The notes: a model not told the origin generated them from the sequence alone. A stretch of DNA of 64,000 nt from Chachezhania sediminis (GCF_009765275.1 NZ_VOPH01000001.1:496001-560000), one strand, 5' to 3'. Positions 26,978 through 36,690 are shown, numbered from the stretch's first letter. Program-made: numbers and translations.

Positions 26978-27942
26978 CCCGCGGGCTGTGCGCCGGGTTT
27001 CGATCCCGGCTTGCCGGCGGCTGAAACAATCGGGGCACTGTCGGTCGCCTTGCCCGGCCCGGCCCCCCGGATGCTGACGAAACGCGACAGCAGGTCGAAC
27101 CAGAATGGGGCGCCAAGCGATACGGCAAAGGCCGATATCGCGAGGCCCGCGATCTTGTAGATCACGACCAGTACCGTCATCGGCGTAGCCCCGGCCACGG
27201 GGGGCGCCGCCACGGCCTGTGCCCAGCCGAAAGGCAGCGGGCGCAGCTCTACCAGCACATCCTCCAGCGAACGCATCGTGTCCGGTAGGTCTCCGGCCGC
27301 GACCTTGTCGGCGGCCAGGCTCGACAATTGGGACCGCAGCGCGCCGTCGGTCCAAAGCGTTCGGGCGATCTGGATCGTGTCGGCGTTGACCACCGCGCAG
27401 ACCGCCACCGCGATCAGGAAGGATATCAGCTGCATGCGCCGCTTGAAGACGCCGCTGGTGCGTTCCATCGCCTGATCGAACCAGGCTTCGACATTGCCGC
27501 GGACCGTGTCGACCTCTTGGTCCGCTGCATCCGCGATCTGATAAAGCACCTGTCCCAGCATGGACTGTTCATCCACGCCCTGCAGCAAGGCACGGACCTT
27601 CGGCTCCTGATGAACCGGCGTGCCGTCCCCGGGCGCCTGCGCCAGCCGTGCCGCGGAGAACAGCGCCGCCACGAAGGTCGAGGCGTGCAGGTAACTGGGC
27701 GCCTGCCCGGACCGCACCGTCGCAGCGCCAGGGCGGGACATCGACCGGATCAGCCCGGTCTGCCAGAAGCTTTGGTCCAGCCCCGATCCCTGCAACAGGC
27801 GCGAGATCTCATTGTAAAGCACCCGGGCCCGCAGGCGCATCGCACTGCCGATAGCCTCGGATATGCTGACGCAGACCAGGGCCAGGACCAGATAGGTCAG
27901 GATCAGACCGATGGCGATGTCGATAAGGGTCGTCGAAAGCAT
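26974..27942 (-). CDS. Membrane protein of unknown function
   Basis: A 322-residue protein with a transmembrane helix at the N-terminus (residues 5-30), another at about 170-190 (FLIAVAVCAVVNADTIQIA) and probably two near 250-290 (VLVVIYKIAGLAISAFAVSLGAPFWFDLL). A long cytosolic helical region lies between the first and second helix. The FWFDLL end is seen in a widespread uncharacterised family. Divergent from the SARP-like regulator across 374 bp; that gap contains two palindromes and no gene. Confidence 0.75.
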   Translation of the reverse strand: MLSTTLIDIAIGLILTYLVLALVCVSISEAIGSAMRLRARVLYNEISRLLQGSGLDQSFWQTGLIRSMSRPGAATVRSGQAPSYLHASTFVAALFSAARLAQAPGDGTPVHQEPKVRALLQGVDEQSMLGQVLYQIADAADQEVDTVRGNVEAWFDQAMERTSGVFKRRMQLISFLIAVAVCAVVNADTIQIARTLWTDGALRSQLSSLAADKVAAGDLPDTMRSLEDVLVELRPLPFGWAQAVAAPPVAGATPMTVLVVIYKIAGLAISAFAVSLGAPFWFDLLSRFVSIRGAGPGKATDSAPIVSAAGKPGSKPGAQPAG

Positions 27943-28081
27943 GATACGGCCTCGCGGAATACGGCCCTGTCCGGGTCGCCCGGTGACGGTCGTGCAGCGA
28001 CAGGGCCTGCTCGAATCCTACACCCTCAGGTTGCGGTTCGAGAAGATCCTTCGCGGTGTTTGCGAAGGTGGAATACACGCA

Positions 28082-28108
28082 TTGACAGGTCCCGACGTTC
28101 GACGTCGG
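28082..28108 (+). promoter_or_regulatory. Possible promoter-operator before the SARP-like gene
   Basis: TTGACA (28082-28087) is followed by the perfect inverted repeat CCGACGT-TCG-ACGTCGG (28092-28108) where the spacer and -10 would lie. A second palindrome, CCGAAATTTCGG, is at 28171-28182. The -10 match is weak. Confidence 0.3.
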
Positions 28109-28316
28109 ATATCGTCATTCGATAGCCGTCCAACTGCAGCCGGACCGGACGATGCGGGCCCGCGTAACGCCCGAAATTTCGGCTATTTGACAAAACCCTC
28201 TAAAATTGTCCGCGGTTCTGTGGCACTCTTTGGGCCGGATCAATGGCCCGAAATCCGGCCCTGTACGTGTAGCGATCCGCGGTGACGATGCTCTTCTCGG
28301 GCAACGGAGAAGCGAC

Positions 28317-29918
28317 GTGTCGATAGACGAGGCCCCTCTGACGCTGCGCCTTCGCGGCCCTTTCGCCGCGCAGGACGGGGCTGGCCGCGACGTTTTGCCG
28401 GCAGGGCGCAAGGAACGGGCGCTGCTGGCCTTGCTCGCCTTCGCCCCCGACCGGCGCTGCCTGCGGCCTTGGCTGCGCGACACGCTGTGGTCCGACCGGT
28501 CCCGCAACCAGAGGATCACCTCGCTGCGACGGGCACTGGCAAATATCCGCAAAAGCCTGGGCGAAGGGGCCGACCTTCTGGGCAGCGACCGCGAGGCCGT
28601 CTGGCTGGATCCAGCCGTGCGGCTGGACCGTGACGGCACGGGCACGCTCTTGGACGGGCTGGAGGCGCCGGACCCGGCCTTCGGCCTGTGGTTGCGCAGC
28701 GTCCGGCGGACCCACGGCCCGGCCTTCCCGGCCGAGGCAGCGCCCCGCGCCGAAACCGAGGCCGAGGAACGCTGTGTGATCCGGATCGCCAGCTCGCAGG
28801 GGACCGTGCCGTCGAGCCCGGAGGAGCGGCACCTTGCCGAACACCTGGCCGGCCTGCTGGCCGACCGGATGCGCAATCACGGCAACCTTGACGTGACGGT
28901 CGTGCCGCAGGGGGCCACCGACCCCTTTACCGGGCCACCGCCCCTGATCCACTTCGACATCCGGGGCCTGATCCGTGAAGGCCGGTGGTTCGTGAACCTG
29001 CGCAGCGCCGGCCACGATGGCCGCCTGTTCCTGTGGGCCGGCCAGTTGGACATGCCGCTGAACTTCGGCCAGATCCTGGGCGGGACGGAAATCGCCGCCT
29101 TCAGCGAAACCGCCGCCGGGGCGACCATCCGGCGCCTGTCCGGCCAACCGGTGGCCGCCAGCTTGCCCGCGATCGCGATCCAGACCGCGGCCCAGGGCAT
29201 CTTCGCCGGCAACCGCGACCAGATGGAAGCCGCGGCCCGGCAGCTGGCCCAGCTCTCCGTCCACGACAGTTCGGGGATGGCGCTGGCCTGGCGCGCCTAT
29301 GCGCAGGTCAACGACGTGCAGGAATACGCATCCCCGATCATCCCCGCGCGGGCCCGGGCGGCCGAAGAACTGGCCGATGCAGCGGTCCGGGCCGGGCCCA
29401 CGAACCCAACCGTTCTGGGCCTGGCCGCCCACGCCTACCTGAACTTCCAGCCCGAATCCGAGATCGGGGCAGAGCTTTCGCGCCGGGCAGTCCAGTTTTC
29501 GGGCGCCGATCCCTACGCGCTCGGCGCAGCCAGCCAGGCCAACCTGATCGAAGGCGACTTCGAGGCAGCGCAGTGCATGGCCGAACGGGCCCGCCACATC
29601 GCGGCCCCGCTCAGTTACAGCTATTGCTGGGACGTGCAGGCGGCCATCGCCACGCTTGCCCTGGGCCGGATCGAGGAGGCGGCGCAGCGGGTCCACAAGG
29701 TGGTGATGAACCGCCCGGGCTATCGCCCGGCGCTGCGCTATCAGTTCGCCCTGGCGACGATCCTTGGCAACCGGGAACGCGCGCAGCGGTCGATGTCGTT
29801 GCTGCGGATGCAGGAACAGTCCTTCACCCCAGCCCGGCTGCTGACGCCCGGCTATCCGGTCAAGGGGCTTTACGCAGCCGGGCTGATCCCGCGGCTGGCA
29901 GAGGCGATCAATGGCTGA
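28317..29918 (+). CDS. SARP/BTAD-like transcriptional regulator with TPR-type repeats
   Basis: About 533 residues from the GTG at 28317, chosen for its GGAGAAG site; a TTG at 28206 would add 37 unlike residues. Residues 8-100 form an OmpR-type winged helix as in SARP regulators (RKERALLALLAFAPDRRCLR, SRNQRITSLRRALANIRKSL). The middle has an alpha/beta region (residues 150-280) and the C-terminus has helical TPR-like repeats (about 310-520). It is convergent with the subtilase-like/PAP2 pair and is the likely local regulator, though no site is proven. Confidence 0.72.
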   Translation: MSIDEAPLTLRLRGPFAAQDGAGRDVLPAGRKERALLALLAFAPDRRCLRPWLRDTLWSDRSRNQRITSLRRALANIRKSLGEGADLLGSDREAVWLDPAVRLDRDGTGTLLDGLEAPDPAFGLWLRSVRRTHGPAFPAEAAPRAETEAEERCVIRIASSQGTVPSSPEERHLAEHLAGLLADRMRNHGNLDVTVVPQGATDPFTGPPPLIHFDIRGLIREGRWFVNLRSAGHDGRLFLWAGQLDMPLNFGQILGGTEIAAFSETAAGATIRRLSGQPVAASLPAIAIQTAAQGIFAGNRDQMEAAARQLAQLSVHDSSGMALAWRAYAQVNDVQEYASPIIPARARAAEELADAAVRAGPTNPTVLGLAAHAYLNFQPESEIGAELSRRAVQFSGADPYALGAASQANLIEGDFEAAQCMAERARHIAAPLSYSYCWDVQAAIATLALGRIEEAAQRVHKVVMNRPGYRPALRYQFALATILGNRERAQRSMSLLRMQEQSFTPARLLTPGYPVKGLYAAGLIPRLAEAING

Positions 29919-29947
29919 CAGCACGCCGTGACCGGCCCGATACGCGA

Positions 29948-31606
29948 TCAGATCGCCAGCGCACCGGCATAGCCCGCTGCCTCGGTCGCGGGGCCCGACA
30001 CATAGTGGAAATCGTGCCGCGCTGCCGGCCGGGTTGCGTCCCCGGCCTTTCGCACCCCGGCGCCGCAACTGCAGCCGCAACCAAGGTCGCAGCCAGCAGA
30101 GCTCAGGCCCGTCGGGTCATCATGGCCTGTCCAGCATGCCGCGCCTGTGGCGTCGCCCAGGCGAAAACCGCTGCGCGGAATGCCCGCTGCCGTCACCGCC
30201 GTGCCGGCCAGGACCGGGCCGGTGCCCCCGCCCGGCACCGACAGGGCGATGCGCCAGTCCCCCGCGGGACATACGGGTTGGCCGGCCCCATGCGTGGCCG
30301 TCGGCGCCATGGCAAGGCGGATACGCGTGCGTCCGCACGGCCCCGGTTCCAGCCCGATGGCGGCCCCGACGATGCGGCTGCGATATCGGATCAGCCGCAG
30401 CGCCCCGCGTTCCAGAACCGTGGTCACGACCCGGTTGGGATCGCCCGGCGCGGTCAGCGCCAGGCTGAGCGGCGCATCGGCCCTGCAGCTGAGATCCAGA
30501 GTGGCGATGGTGGGATTGGCCCGCGGCACATGCCAGACCAGCGGATCCGACCAGACCCGCGGCGGCGGCGGCTGCAGCCAGGCGCGCGCGTGCAGGGACG
30601 ACGTCTTGCCGCCCGAAAAGACGATGCTGACCTGCCCCTGCCCGTGTCCCGCAACACAATCCATGACAGTGTACAGGGGATGGTTGCGCGCCATCGGCCC
30701 CGCCTCGGTTACAAGAGGCAGGACGAAGACGATGCGCGCGCCCCGACTGTACTAGCGATGCCGGCGGATCATGGCGACGCCCGTCTTGACCGCCAGCGCC
30801 AGGGCCACCTGCAATGTGTCGCCCATCGGATCCAGCAGCACATCCCCCGGCAGTTCGACCCCGAAGAAGCCGGGCAAGGGTCGGTCGCCGCCCCGGGAGC
30901 GGAGCCTGGCCCTGGCCGAGGCAAGCGCGCTGTGGGCAAGCCTTGTACCCCGGGACACCCGATCAGACCGGAACAGCGACCGGCTGTGCAGCGTGGCCCC
31001 GAAGACACTGCCTCCGAACCGTTCGCCCAGTTCCCGCAGGATCGACTCCTCCGCCCCTGCGCGGGCGCGGGCGGGGATGATGCGCATGTCGCTGTCGGAC
31101 AGGCAGGTCAGTCCCGGCCGGCCCGATTTGCCATGCCCCAGTTGCAGGAAGCCCAGCCCTTCGAAGACGGACGGATAGAACGCCCCCGGCGGGCTGCAGA
31201 AGGCCGGGTTCCAGAAGGCGATGCCCGCATCGACCACGCAGATCGCCGTCCGCGGGACTGCATCAGACGCAGTGTCCGCGGCCGTCTCCCGGTCCGCGGC
31301 CGGCCCCAGCCCGGCCGGCAGCCAGTCCGCGCCGATCTCGGGCCGGTCCTCGATCCCGCCGCGCTGGCTGGGGCCCAGATAGACCAAGGACCCGGGCCCT
31401 GCGAACTGTGTCAGCGCGGCCGAGGTCGCGATGGGGTCCGCCAGAACGGAATCGGAAATCCAGGCCGAGGCTTCCAGGTCCGGGAAGGCGAAGGCGCGCC
31501 GGGACGCGCCCCTGGACATTCCCATCAGTGCAGGCAAGGCGACCGGAAGATAGTTTTCCGGCAGGTGAAGCCCGGACGGAGCATTCTCGTGAACCACAAG
31601 AACCAT
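29948..31606 (-). pseudogene. Subtilase-like (S8) gene split by an in-frame amber codon
   Basis: Two open segments, 31606-30752 and 30751-29948, lie in the same frame and are separated only by TAG at 30752-30754. The reading resumes at once with ARIVFVLPLVTEAGP, which fits the next strand of the same fold, before the first ATG at 30694. The first half has VVDAGIAF, the subtilase catalytic-Asp type motif, and ends with FFGVELPGDVLLDPMGD. Where HGT with the catalytic His is expected there is RGT (VSRGTRLAH), and no GTS Ser motif is visible before the stop. So the product would be inactive as a peptidase, and the gene is probably decaying. ATG 31606 has GGAAGG upstream. It follows the PAP2 gene by 28 bp. 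Confidence 0.7.
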
Positions 31607-31634
31607 GTTCAGCCTTCCGCCCCCGTACCCCCTG

Positions 31635-32627
31635 TCACACGACGCGCTGCCCTGTGCCCCGCGTTTCGCGCATCACGTCGGCCGCGATCATCTCCAGCAG
31701 CGGATCGCGCGTGTTCTGCCAGCCCAGATCCGTCATCGCGGTGCCCAGCCGGTTGATGGTGCCGCCGGTCCAGGCCTCGATCCGGCGACCGTCGCGGCAG
31801 ATCGCAAGGCCCAGTCGGGCCAGCAGCGCCTCGGCCACCACCTCGCCCAGAAGGGCGCCGGCGATGGTGTCCACGGGAAAGTGCAGTCCGGCATGACATC
31901 GGTTCTGCGCGATCCGCTGGGCGATATCGCGAAGCGCCGCGCCGTCTGCATCGGGGTAGAAGCTGTCCAGCACCGAGGCCAGCGCAAAGCTGACCGCCGC
32001 GTGATGGCCCGGAAAGCTGCCCTGTGCAGGCACGTTCCCGCCCGTCATCAGATCCGGACGCAGACGGCCCGGGCGGTCTACCCCGAAATGGGCCTGCAGG
32101 TCCAAGGCCAACCCGGACACGACCTGCTGCACCGCATCCAGAAGCACCTGGGTTTCAGGATGGCTGACCCGCCCCACCGGCACGGCCAGTGCGAAAAATC
32201 CAAGGATGTCACGGTCCTGCTGGTCAATCTCCATCTGACGCTCGCCGCGCAGGGCGGCGGCGCAGACCACGTCTTCAAGCTCGGCCAACCAGAACGCCTT
32301 GTCAGCGGGCCGTGTGCCCATGACCAGAACCGGAACCGGATCGGCCCCAGGGCAGGGCGCGACCGTGATCTCTGCCAGACGGGCACCGTCCTCGCCTTCC
32401 GACAGGCGGGTCTGGATGCCTTCGGCCAGACGGTCGACCACCAGGACGGTGCGCAGGTCCGGGTCCAACTGGCTGAACCTGGCCCGCAGATCCGCGTGCT
32501 GGCTGGACCGCTTGTTTCGCTTCGCGATACCCGGCCTTGTGCGGGGAGTCGCGCGCGGCTCCGAAGAAATGCCCCGCGTTTCGATTTCTGCACTGGTAGA
32601 CATGTCCAGCATGGACGTTGGCACCAT
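31635..32627 (-). CDS. PAP2 / vanadium haloperoxidase-like phosphatase
   Basis: A 330-residue soluble-looking PAP2-superfamily protein. The phosphate-binding motifs are present in modified form: GSFPGHHA (residues 203-210) and NRCHAGLHFPVD (242-253), where the second His and the Asp belong to the active site. A long N-terminal part without membrane helices resembles the vanadium-dependent haloperoxidase-like branch rather than lipid phosphatases. GGAGGGAG lies before the ATG at 32627. Same unit as the broken subtilase-like gene. Confidence 0.8.
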   Translation of the reverse strand: MVPTSMLDMSTSAEIETRGISSEPRATPRTRPGIAKRNKRSSQHADLRARFSQLDPDLRTVLVVDRLAEGIQTRLSEGEDGARLAEITVAPCPGADPVPVLVMGTRPADKAFWLAELEDVVCAAALRGERQMEIDQQDRDILGFFALAVPVGRVSHPETQVLLDAVQQVVSGLALDLQAHFGVDRPGRLRPDLMTGGNVPAQGSFPGHHAAVSFALASVLDSFYPDADGAALRDIAQRIAQNRCHAGLHFPVDTIAGALLGEVVAEALLARLGLAICRDGRRIEAWTGGTINRLGTAMTDLGWQNTRDPLLEMIAADVMRETRGTGQRVV

Positions 32628-32779
32628 GCGTCTCCCTCCGTTACATCTGGAGAGAGATTAAGATCGCTCAATCTCCGGTCGAGCGTGATTCAGGAAATCA
32701 CGGTAAAGTCACGCTTGGACCGAAACATGCCGCTACGGAAGGCTCTGAAAAGGGGCCGAAAACCGAAATGCCGGGCCTG

Positions 32780-33298
32780 TCAGGCACGGCGGCGGGGCAC
32801 CTGTTTCACACCCAAGCGTTCTTCCAGCGCATCCCGGACCGGCAGCGTGACAAAGCGCGAGACGTCGCCGCCCAGCCGCGCGATTTCCTTGACCAGTTTC
32901 GAGGCAATGGCCTGGTGGCGGGCCTCGGCCATCAGGAAGACCGTCTCGACACTGTCGTCCAGCGCACGGTTCATGCCCACCATCTGGAATTCGTATTCGA
33001 AATCCGCAACGGCCCGCAGGCCACGCACGATGATCTGGGCGCCGACATCGCGGGCGCAGTCGATCAGCAGGTTTTCGAAGGGATGAACCACGATCTCGGT
33101 GCCCATCTCGTCCTGAAGCGGATCGGTCTCGGCCTTGATCATGGCGACACGCTCTTCCAGCGTGAACAGCGGGCCCTTGTCGCGATTGATCGCGGCACCG
33201 ATGACCAGCTTGTCGACCAGCGTAGCCGCCCGGCGAATGATATCTATGTGTCCGAGGGTGATCGGATCGAAGGTACCGGGATAGAGCCCCACGCGCAT
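32780..33298 (-). CDS. coaD: Phosphopantetheine adenylyltransferase
   Basis: A 172-residue enzyme of CoA synthesis that transfers AMP from ATP to 4'-phosphopantetheine. The nucleotidyl-transferase motif is at the start (LYPGTFDPITLGHIDII, with TxGH), followed by IVRGLRAVADFEYEFQM and the C-terminal SKLVKEIARLGGDVSRFV. Length is at the usual value. GGAGG precedes the ATG. A GTTTCG-TAT-CGAAAC palindrome lies 43-57 bp upstream (33341-33355). Confidence 0.95.
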   Translation of the reverse strand: MRVGLYPGTFDPITLGHIDIIRRAATLVDKLVIGAAINRDKGPLFTLEERVAMIKAETDPLQDEMGTEIVVHPFENLLIDCARDVGAQIIVRGLRAVADFEYEFQMVGMNRALDDSVETVFLMAEARHQAIASKLVKEIARLGGDVSRFVTLPVRDALEERLGVKQVPRRRA

Positions 33299-33427
33299 GG
33301 CAGCCTCCTCAGGAATTATTTCGGCCGTACTGGCGTACGTGTTTCGTATCGAAACGTCCCGCGCAAGACATCATGTCAGACCGATCATTGCAAGGGTGCG
33401 CAACAAAATTGCGCGCAGCCCTGCCCC

Positions 33428-33453
33428 GGGCGCCGGCCTCCTCTCCGGCGCCC
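33428..33453 (-). terminator. GC-rich hairpin after the CBS gene
   Basis: GGGCGCCGG and CCGGCGCCC are exact arms with an 8-base loop, 53 bp after the CBS stop. No T-run follows, so termination is uncertain. Confidence 0.4.
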
Positions 33454-33505
33454 GTCCTCCTGGGCGGGCAGCGTGGGCCCTCTCCTTCCCGCGCCGCCCT
33501 CTGGG

Positions 33506-33940
33506 TCAGTGACCCATGATCATGCTTTCCAGCGCCGACTTTTCCATCGTCAGCACGGTCAGCTGTGCCTTGACCACGTCGCCAAGCGAGACCAGGCCGA
33601 TCAGCTCGCCATCCTCGACCACGGGCATGTGGCGGAAGCGTCCGTCGGTCATCTTGTGCAGCACCTCGTCCGTGGACATCGCGCGCGTGCAGGTCACCAG
33701 CTTGCGGGTCATGTAATCCGCCACCTTTTTCGAAAGGCATCCGCCGCCGGTCTTGCCCAGTTCGCGCACGATATCGCGTTCCGACAGGATCCCGTCGACA
33801 TGCTTGCCATCGGCTGACACCACGACCGTACCAATCCGCTTTTCGGCCAGCACCTTGGCCGCATCAGCCACCGAAAGATCCGGCGTCACTGTAACGACGG
33901 CCGGGCTTCCTTTCGACTTCAGGACTTCTTGTACCAGCAT
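33506..33940 (-). CDS. CBS domain pair protein
   Basis: A 144-residue protein made of two CBS domains (residues 12-65, VTVTPDLSVADAAKVLAEKRIGTVVVS; and 77-135, VTCTRAMSTDEVLHKMTDGRFRHMPVV). Such stand-alone Bateman modules bind adenylates and control partner proteins. AAAGGA precedes the ATG. No partner enzyme is adjacent. Confidence 0.9.
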   Translation of the reverse strand: MLVQEVLKSKGSPAVVTVTPDLSVADAAKVLAEKRIGTVVVSADGKHVDGILSERDIVRELGKTGGGCLSKKVADYMTRKLVTCTRAMSTDEVLHKMTDGRFRHMPVVEDGELIGLVSLGDVVKAQLTVLTMEKSALESMIMGH

Positions 33941-34000
33941 TGGCGCGTCCTTTGAAATAATGTTGCGAGAATAACAAGTTCACCGCAACAAGGACCAAAG

Positions 34001-34897
34001 TCAAGCCATCGCTTCAAGCCGCGCGACCTCAAGGCGCACGCCTTCTGCGAGAGCGGCGGCAAAACGGGACAACCGTGCGCTCTGCCGGTCGCCGCGATGT
34101 CGCACCAGATAGAACGATCTGGTCAGCCCGATCTCGCCCGGCAGGACCTTGGTCAGCCCGGGATGTGCCGGCAGGGCAAAATCGTGCGCCACGCACAGCC
34201 CTGCCCCTTCGGCGGCCAGACGCAGTTGAACCGCAACGGAATTCGACGCCAGCTGCACCCGTTCGATCCCCAGATCGCGCAGGTAGTCGAGTTCCGCGTC
34301 GAAGATCATGTCCGGGATGTAGCCGATCAGCCGGTGCCCTTTCAGATCCGTGCCCGAAGCCAGATCCGGATGCGCGTCCAGGAAGCTGCGGGCGGCCACA
34401 AGGTGCAGGTGATAGTCGGTGATCTTCTGCACCGTCAGTGCCTGCACCGATGGCGGACTGACGGAAATGGCCATGTCCGCCTCGCGCCGGGACAGGTTCA
34501 CCACCCGGGGCTGGGCCACGATCTGGATGTCCAGATCGGGATTCCCCTTGGACAGCGCCGCGCAGACCTGCGGCAGCAGGTAATTCGCACAGCCGTCCGG
34601 CGCGCCGATCCGGATCTGGCCGGACAGCCGGTCCGACGGGCCGGTCAGCGCCTCGGACCCGGCGCGCATCGCCTGTTCGGCCCCCAACGCGTGTTCCATC
34701 AGCCGCTCGCCCGCCGCGGTCAGCGCATAGCCTTGCGGCGATTTCACGAAGAGCGGCGTGCCCAGGGCCGATTCCAGCCGCTGGATCCGCCGCCCGGCCG
34801 TCGCCGCGTCCAGCTTCAGGCGGCGGCCGGCGCCCGACAGCGTCTCTTCCCGTGCCACGGCCAGGAACACCTTCATGTCGTCCCAGTTCGGATCCAA
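34001..34897 (-). CDS. LysR family transcriptional regulator
   Basis: N-terminal winged helix (WDDMKVFLAVAREE, recognition part AATAGRRIQRLESALG) and a C-terminal periplasmic-binding-like effector domain (residues 95-295). I prefer the TTG at 34897, giving a 298-residue protein that starts MDPNWDDM as relatives do; the ATG at 34966 would add 23 residues of unlikely sequence. It is divergent from mmsA, and an 8-bp direct repeat lies between them, so control of valine catabolism is a reasonable inference, not shown. Confidence 0.88.
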   Translation of the reverse strand: MDPNWDDMKVFLAVAREETLSGAGRRLKLDAATAGRRIQRLESALGTPLFVKSPQGYALTAAGERLMEHALGAEQAMRAGSEALTGPSDRLSGQIRIGAPDGCANYLLPQVCAALSKGNPDLDIQIVAQPRVVNLSRREADMAISVSPPSVQALTVQKITDYHLHLVAARSFLDAHPDLASGTDLKGHRLIGYIPDMIFDAELDYLRDLGIERVQLASNSVAVQLRLAAEGAGLCVAHDFALPAHPGLTKVLPGEIGLTRSFYLVRHRGDRQSARLSRFAAALAEGVRLEVARLEAMA

Positions 34898-34997
34898 TTC
34901 TGCAATCCTTCGACACCAATCCTTTGCAGAACCGCAAAGCCCTTTTGAAGGTTTGCCCCTGTTCACCCGATTTTTGCAACCCTATCCTGCGCGCAAA

Positions 34998-35016
34998 TGA
35001 TCACTGCTTGATCACT
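34998..35016. promoter_or_regulatory. Direct repeat between the LysR gene and mmsA, candidate operator
   Basis: TGATCACT occurs at 34998-35005 and again at 35009-35016, one helical turn (11 bp) apart. Each also contains the palindrome TGATCA, so the site reads TGATCA-N5-TGATCA. It is 61-79 bp before the mmsA ATG. Confidence 0.4.
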
Positions 35017-35076
35017 TCGGAAACACTGCGAACACGGCGGACCCAAACCGAGGCCGCCGGATCAGGAGGAACCCTC

Positions 35077-36576
35077 ATGCAGGAAATGACGCATTACATC
35101 GACGGCGCCCATGTGAAGGGCACGTCGGGCCGTTTCGGCGACGTCTTCAACCCGGCCACGGGCGAAGTTCAGGCCAAAGTGCCGCTGGCCACCGCCGGAG
35201 AGCTGGACATCGCGGTCGAGATCGCGGCCCAGGCCCAGCCCGCATGGGCCGCCGTCAACCCGCAGCGCCGCGCGCGGGTGATGATGAAGTTCGTGGACCT
35301 CTTGAACCGCGACATGGACAAGCTGGCCGAGGCGCTGAGCCGCGAGCACGGCAAGACCTTCCCGGACGCCAAGGGCGACGTGCAGCGTGGCCTGGAAGTC
35401 GTCGAATACTGCATCGGCGCACCGCAGATGCTGAAGGGTGAATTCACCGACAGCGCCGGCCCGGGCATCGACATGTATTCCATGCGCCAGGCGCTGGGTG
35501 TCTGCGCGGGCATCACGCCCTTCAACTTCCCGGCCATGATCCCGATGTGGATGTTCGCGCCCGCCATCGTCTGCGGCAACGCCTTCATCCTGAAGCCGTC
35601 GGAACGCGATCCGTCTGTGCCGCTGATGCTGGCCGAACTGATGGAAGAAGCCGGCCTGCCCAAGGGCATCCTGCAGGTCGTCAATGGCGACAAGGAAGTG
35701 GTCGACGCGATCATCGACAACCCGGTGATCCAGTCGATCGGCTTCGTCGGCTCGACCCCCATCGCCGAATACATCTATGGCCGCGGCTGTTCGATGGGCA
35801 AACGCGTCCAGTGTTTCGGCGGTGCCAAGAACCACATGATCATCATGCCGGACGCCGACATGGATCAGGCCGCCGACGCGCTGATCGGTGCAGGATACGG
35901 TGCAGCCGGCGAACGCTGCATGGCGATCTCGGTCGCCGTGCCGGTGGGCGAAGCCACCGCAGATGCGCTGATCGAAAAGCTGGTCCCCCGGATCGAGAAG
36001 CTGAAGGTCGGCCCCTATACCGCGGGCAACGACGTGGATTACGGCCCCGTCGTGACCGCGGCGGCCAAGGCCAACATCCTGAAGCTGGTCGAAAGCGGCG
36101 TGGAACAGGGCGCGGAACTGGTCGTCGACGGCCGCGACTTCAACCTGCAGGGCTATGAAGACGGCTTCTTCGTCGGTCCGCACCTCTTCGACCGGGTGAC
36201 TCCGGACATGGACATCTACAAGAAGGAAATCTTCGGGCCCGTCCTGTCCACCGTCCGTGCCGAAACCTATGAAGACGCATTGCAGCTGGCGCTGGACCAC
36301 GAATACGGCAACGGCACCGCGATCTTCACCCGCGATGGCGACACCGCGCGCGACTTCTGCAACCGGATCAACATCGGCATGGTCGGCGTGAACGTTCCGA
36401 TCCCGGTGCCGCTGGCCTATCACACCTTCGGCGGCTGGAAGAAATCGGTCTTCGGCGACCTGAATCAGCACGGGCCGGACGCGTTCAAATTCTATACGCG
36501 CACCAAGACCGTGACCTCGCGCTGGCCGTCTGGCCTGAAAGAAGGCGGCGAGTTCAACTTCAAGCCGATGGACTGA
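35077..36576 (+). CDS. mmsA: CoA-acylating methylmalonate-semialdehyde dehydrogenase
   Basis: A 499-residue aldehyde dehydrogenase that turns methylmalonate semialdehyde into propionyl-CoA with loss of CO2, the last step of valine breakdown. The nucleophile Cys is in GERCMAIS (about residue 281), with PFNFPAMIPMWMFAPAIVCG and the GKTFPDAKGDVQRGLEVVEY segment typical of MmsA. AGGAGG lies 6 bases before the ATG at 35077. Followed by a terminator, so it is transcribed apart from the other valine genes 1.7 kb on. Confidence 0.96.
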   Translation: MQEMTHYIDGAHVKGTSGRFGDVFNPATGEVQAKVPLATAGELDIAVEIAAQAQPAWAAVNPQRRARVMMKFVDLLNRDMDKLAEALSREHGKTFPDAKGDVQRGLEVVEYCIGAPQMLKGEFTDSAGPGIDMYSMRQALGVCAGITPFNFPAMIPMWMFAPAIVCGNAFILKPSERDPSVPLMLAELMEEAGLPKGILQVVNGDKEVVDAIIDNPVIQSIGFVGSTPIAEYIYGRGCSMGKRVQCFGGAKNHMIIMPDADMDQAADALIGAGYGAAGERCMAISVAVPVGEATADALIEKLVPRIEKLKVGPYTAGNDVDYGPVVTAAAKANILKLVESGVEQGAELVVDGRDFNLQGYEDGFFVGPHLFDRVTPDMDIYKKEIFGPVLSTVRAETYEDALQLALDHEYGNGTAIFTRDGDTARDFCNRINIGMVGVNVPIPVPLAYHTFGGWKKSVFGDLNQHGPDAFKFYTRTKTVTSRWPSGLKEGGEFNFKPMD

Positions 36577-36583
36577 AGCACCG

Positions 36584-36607
36584 GCGCGGGGGAAATCCCC
36601 CGCGCTT
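36584..36607 (+). terminator. Intrinsic terminator of mmsA
   Basis: GCGCGGGGG and CCCCCGCGC pair around AAAT, followed by TTC. Confidence 0.7.
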
Positions 36608-36690
36608 CGCTGCCGGAGACACGCATGCGCCCCTGTCCCGCGATACAGTCAAAGGATCCGGCCGGTATCCCAACCGGCCGTGCCCACCGG

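Noticed and set aside
31605-33086. A 493-codon plus-strand frame over the PAP2 gene and coaD
   Set aside because: Antisense of two well-defined genes; no domain and His/Arg/Gln-rich shadow composition.
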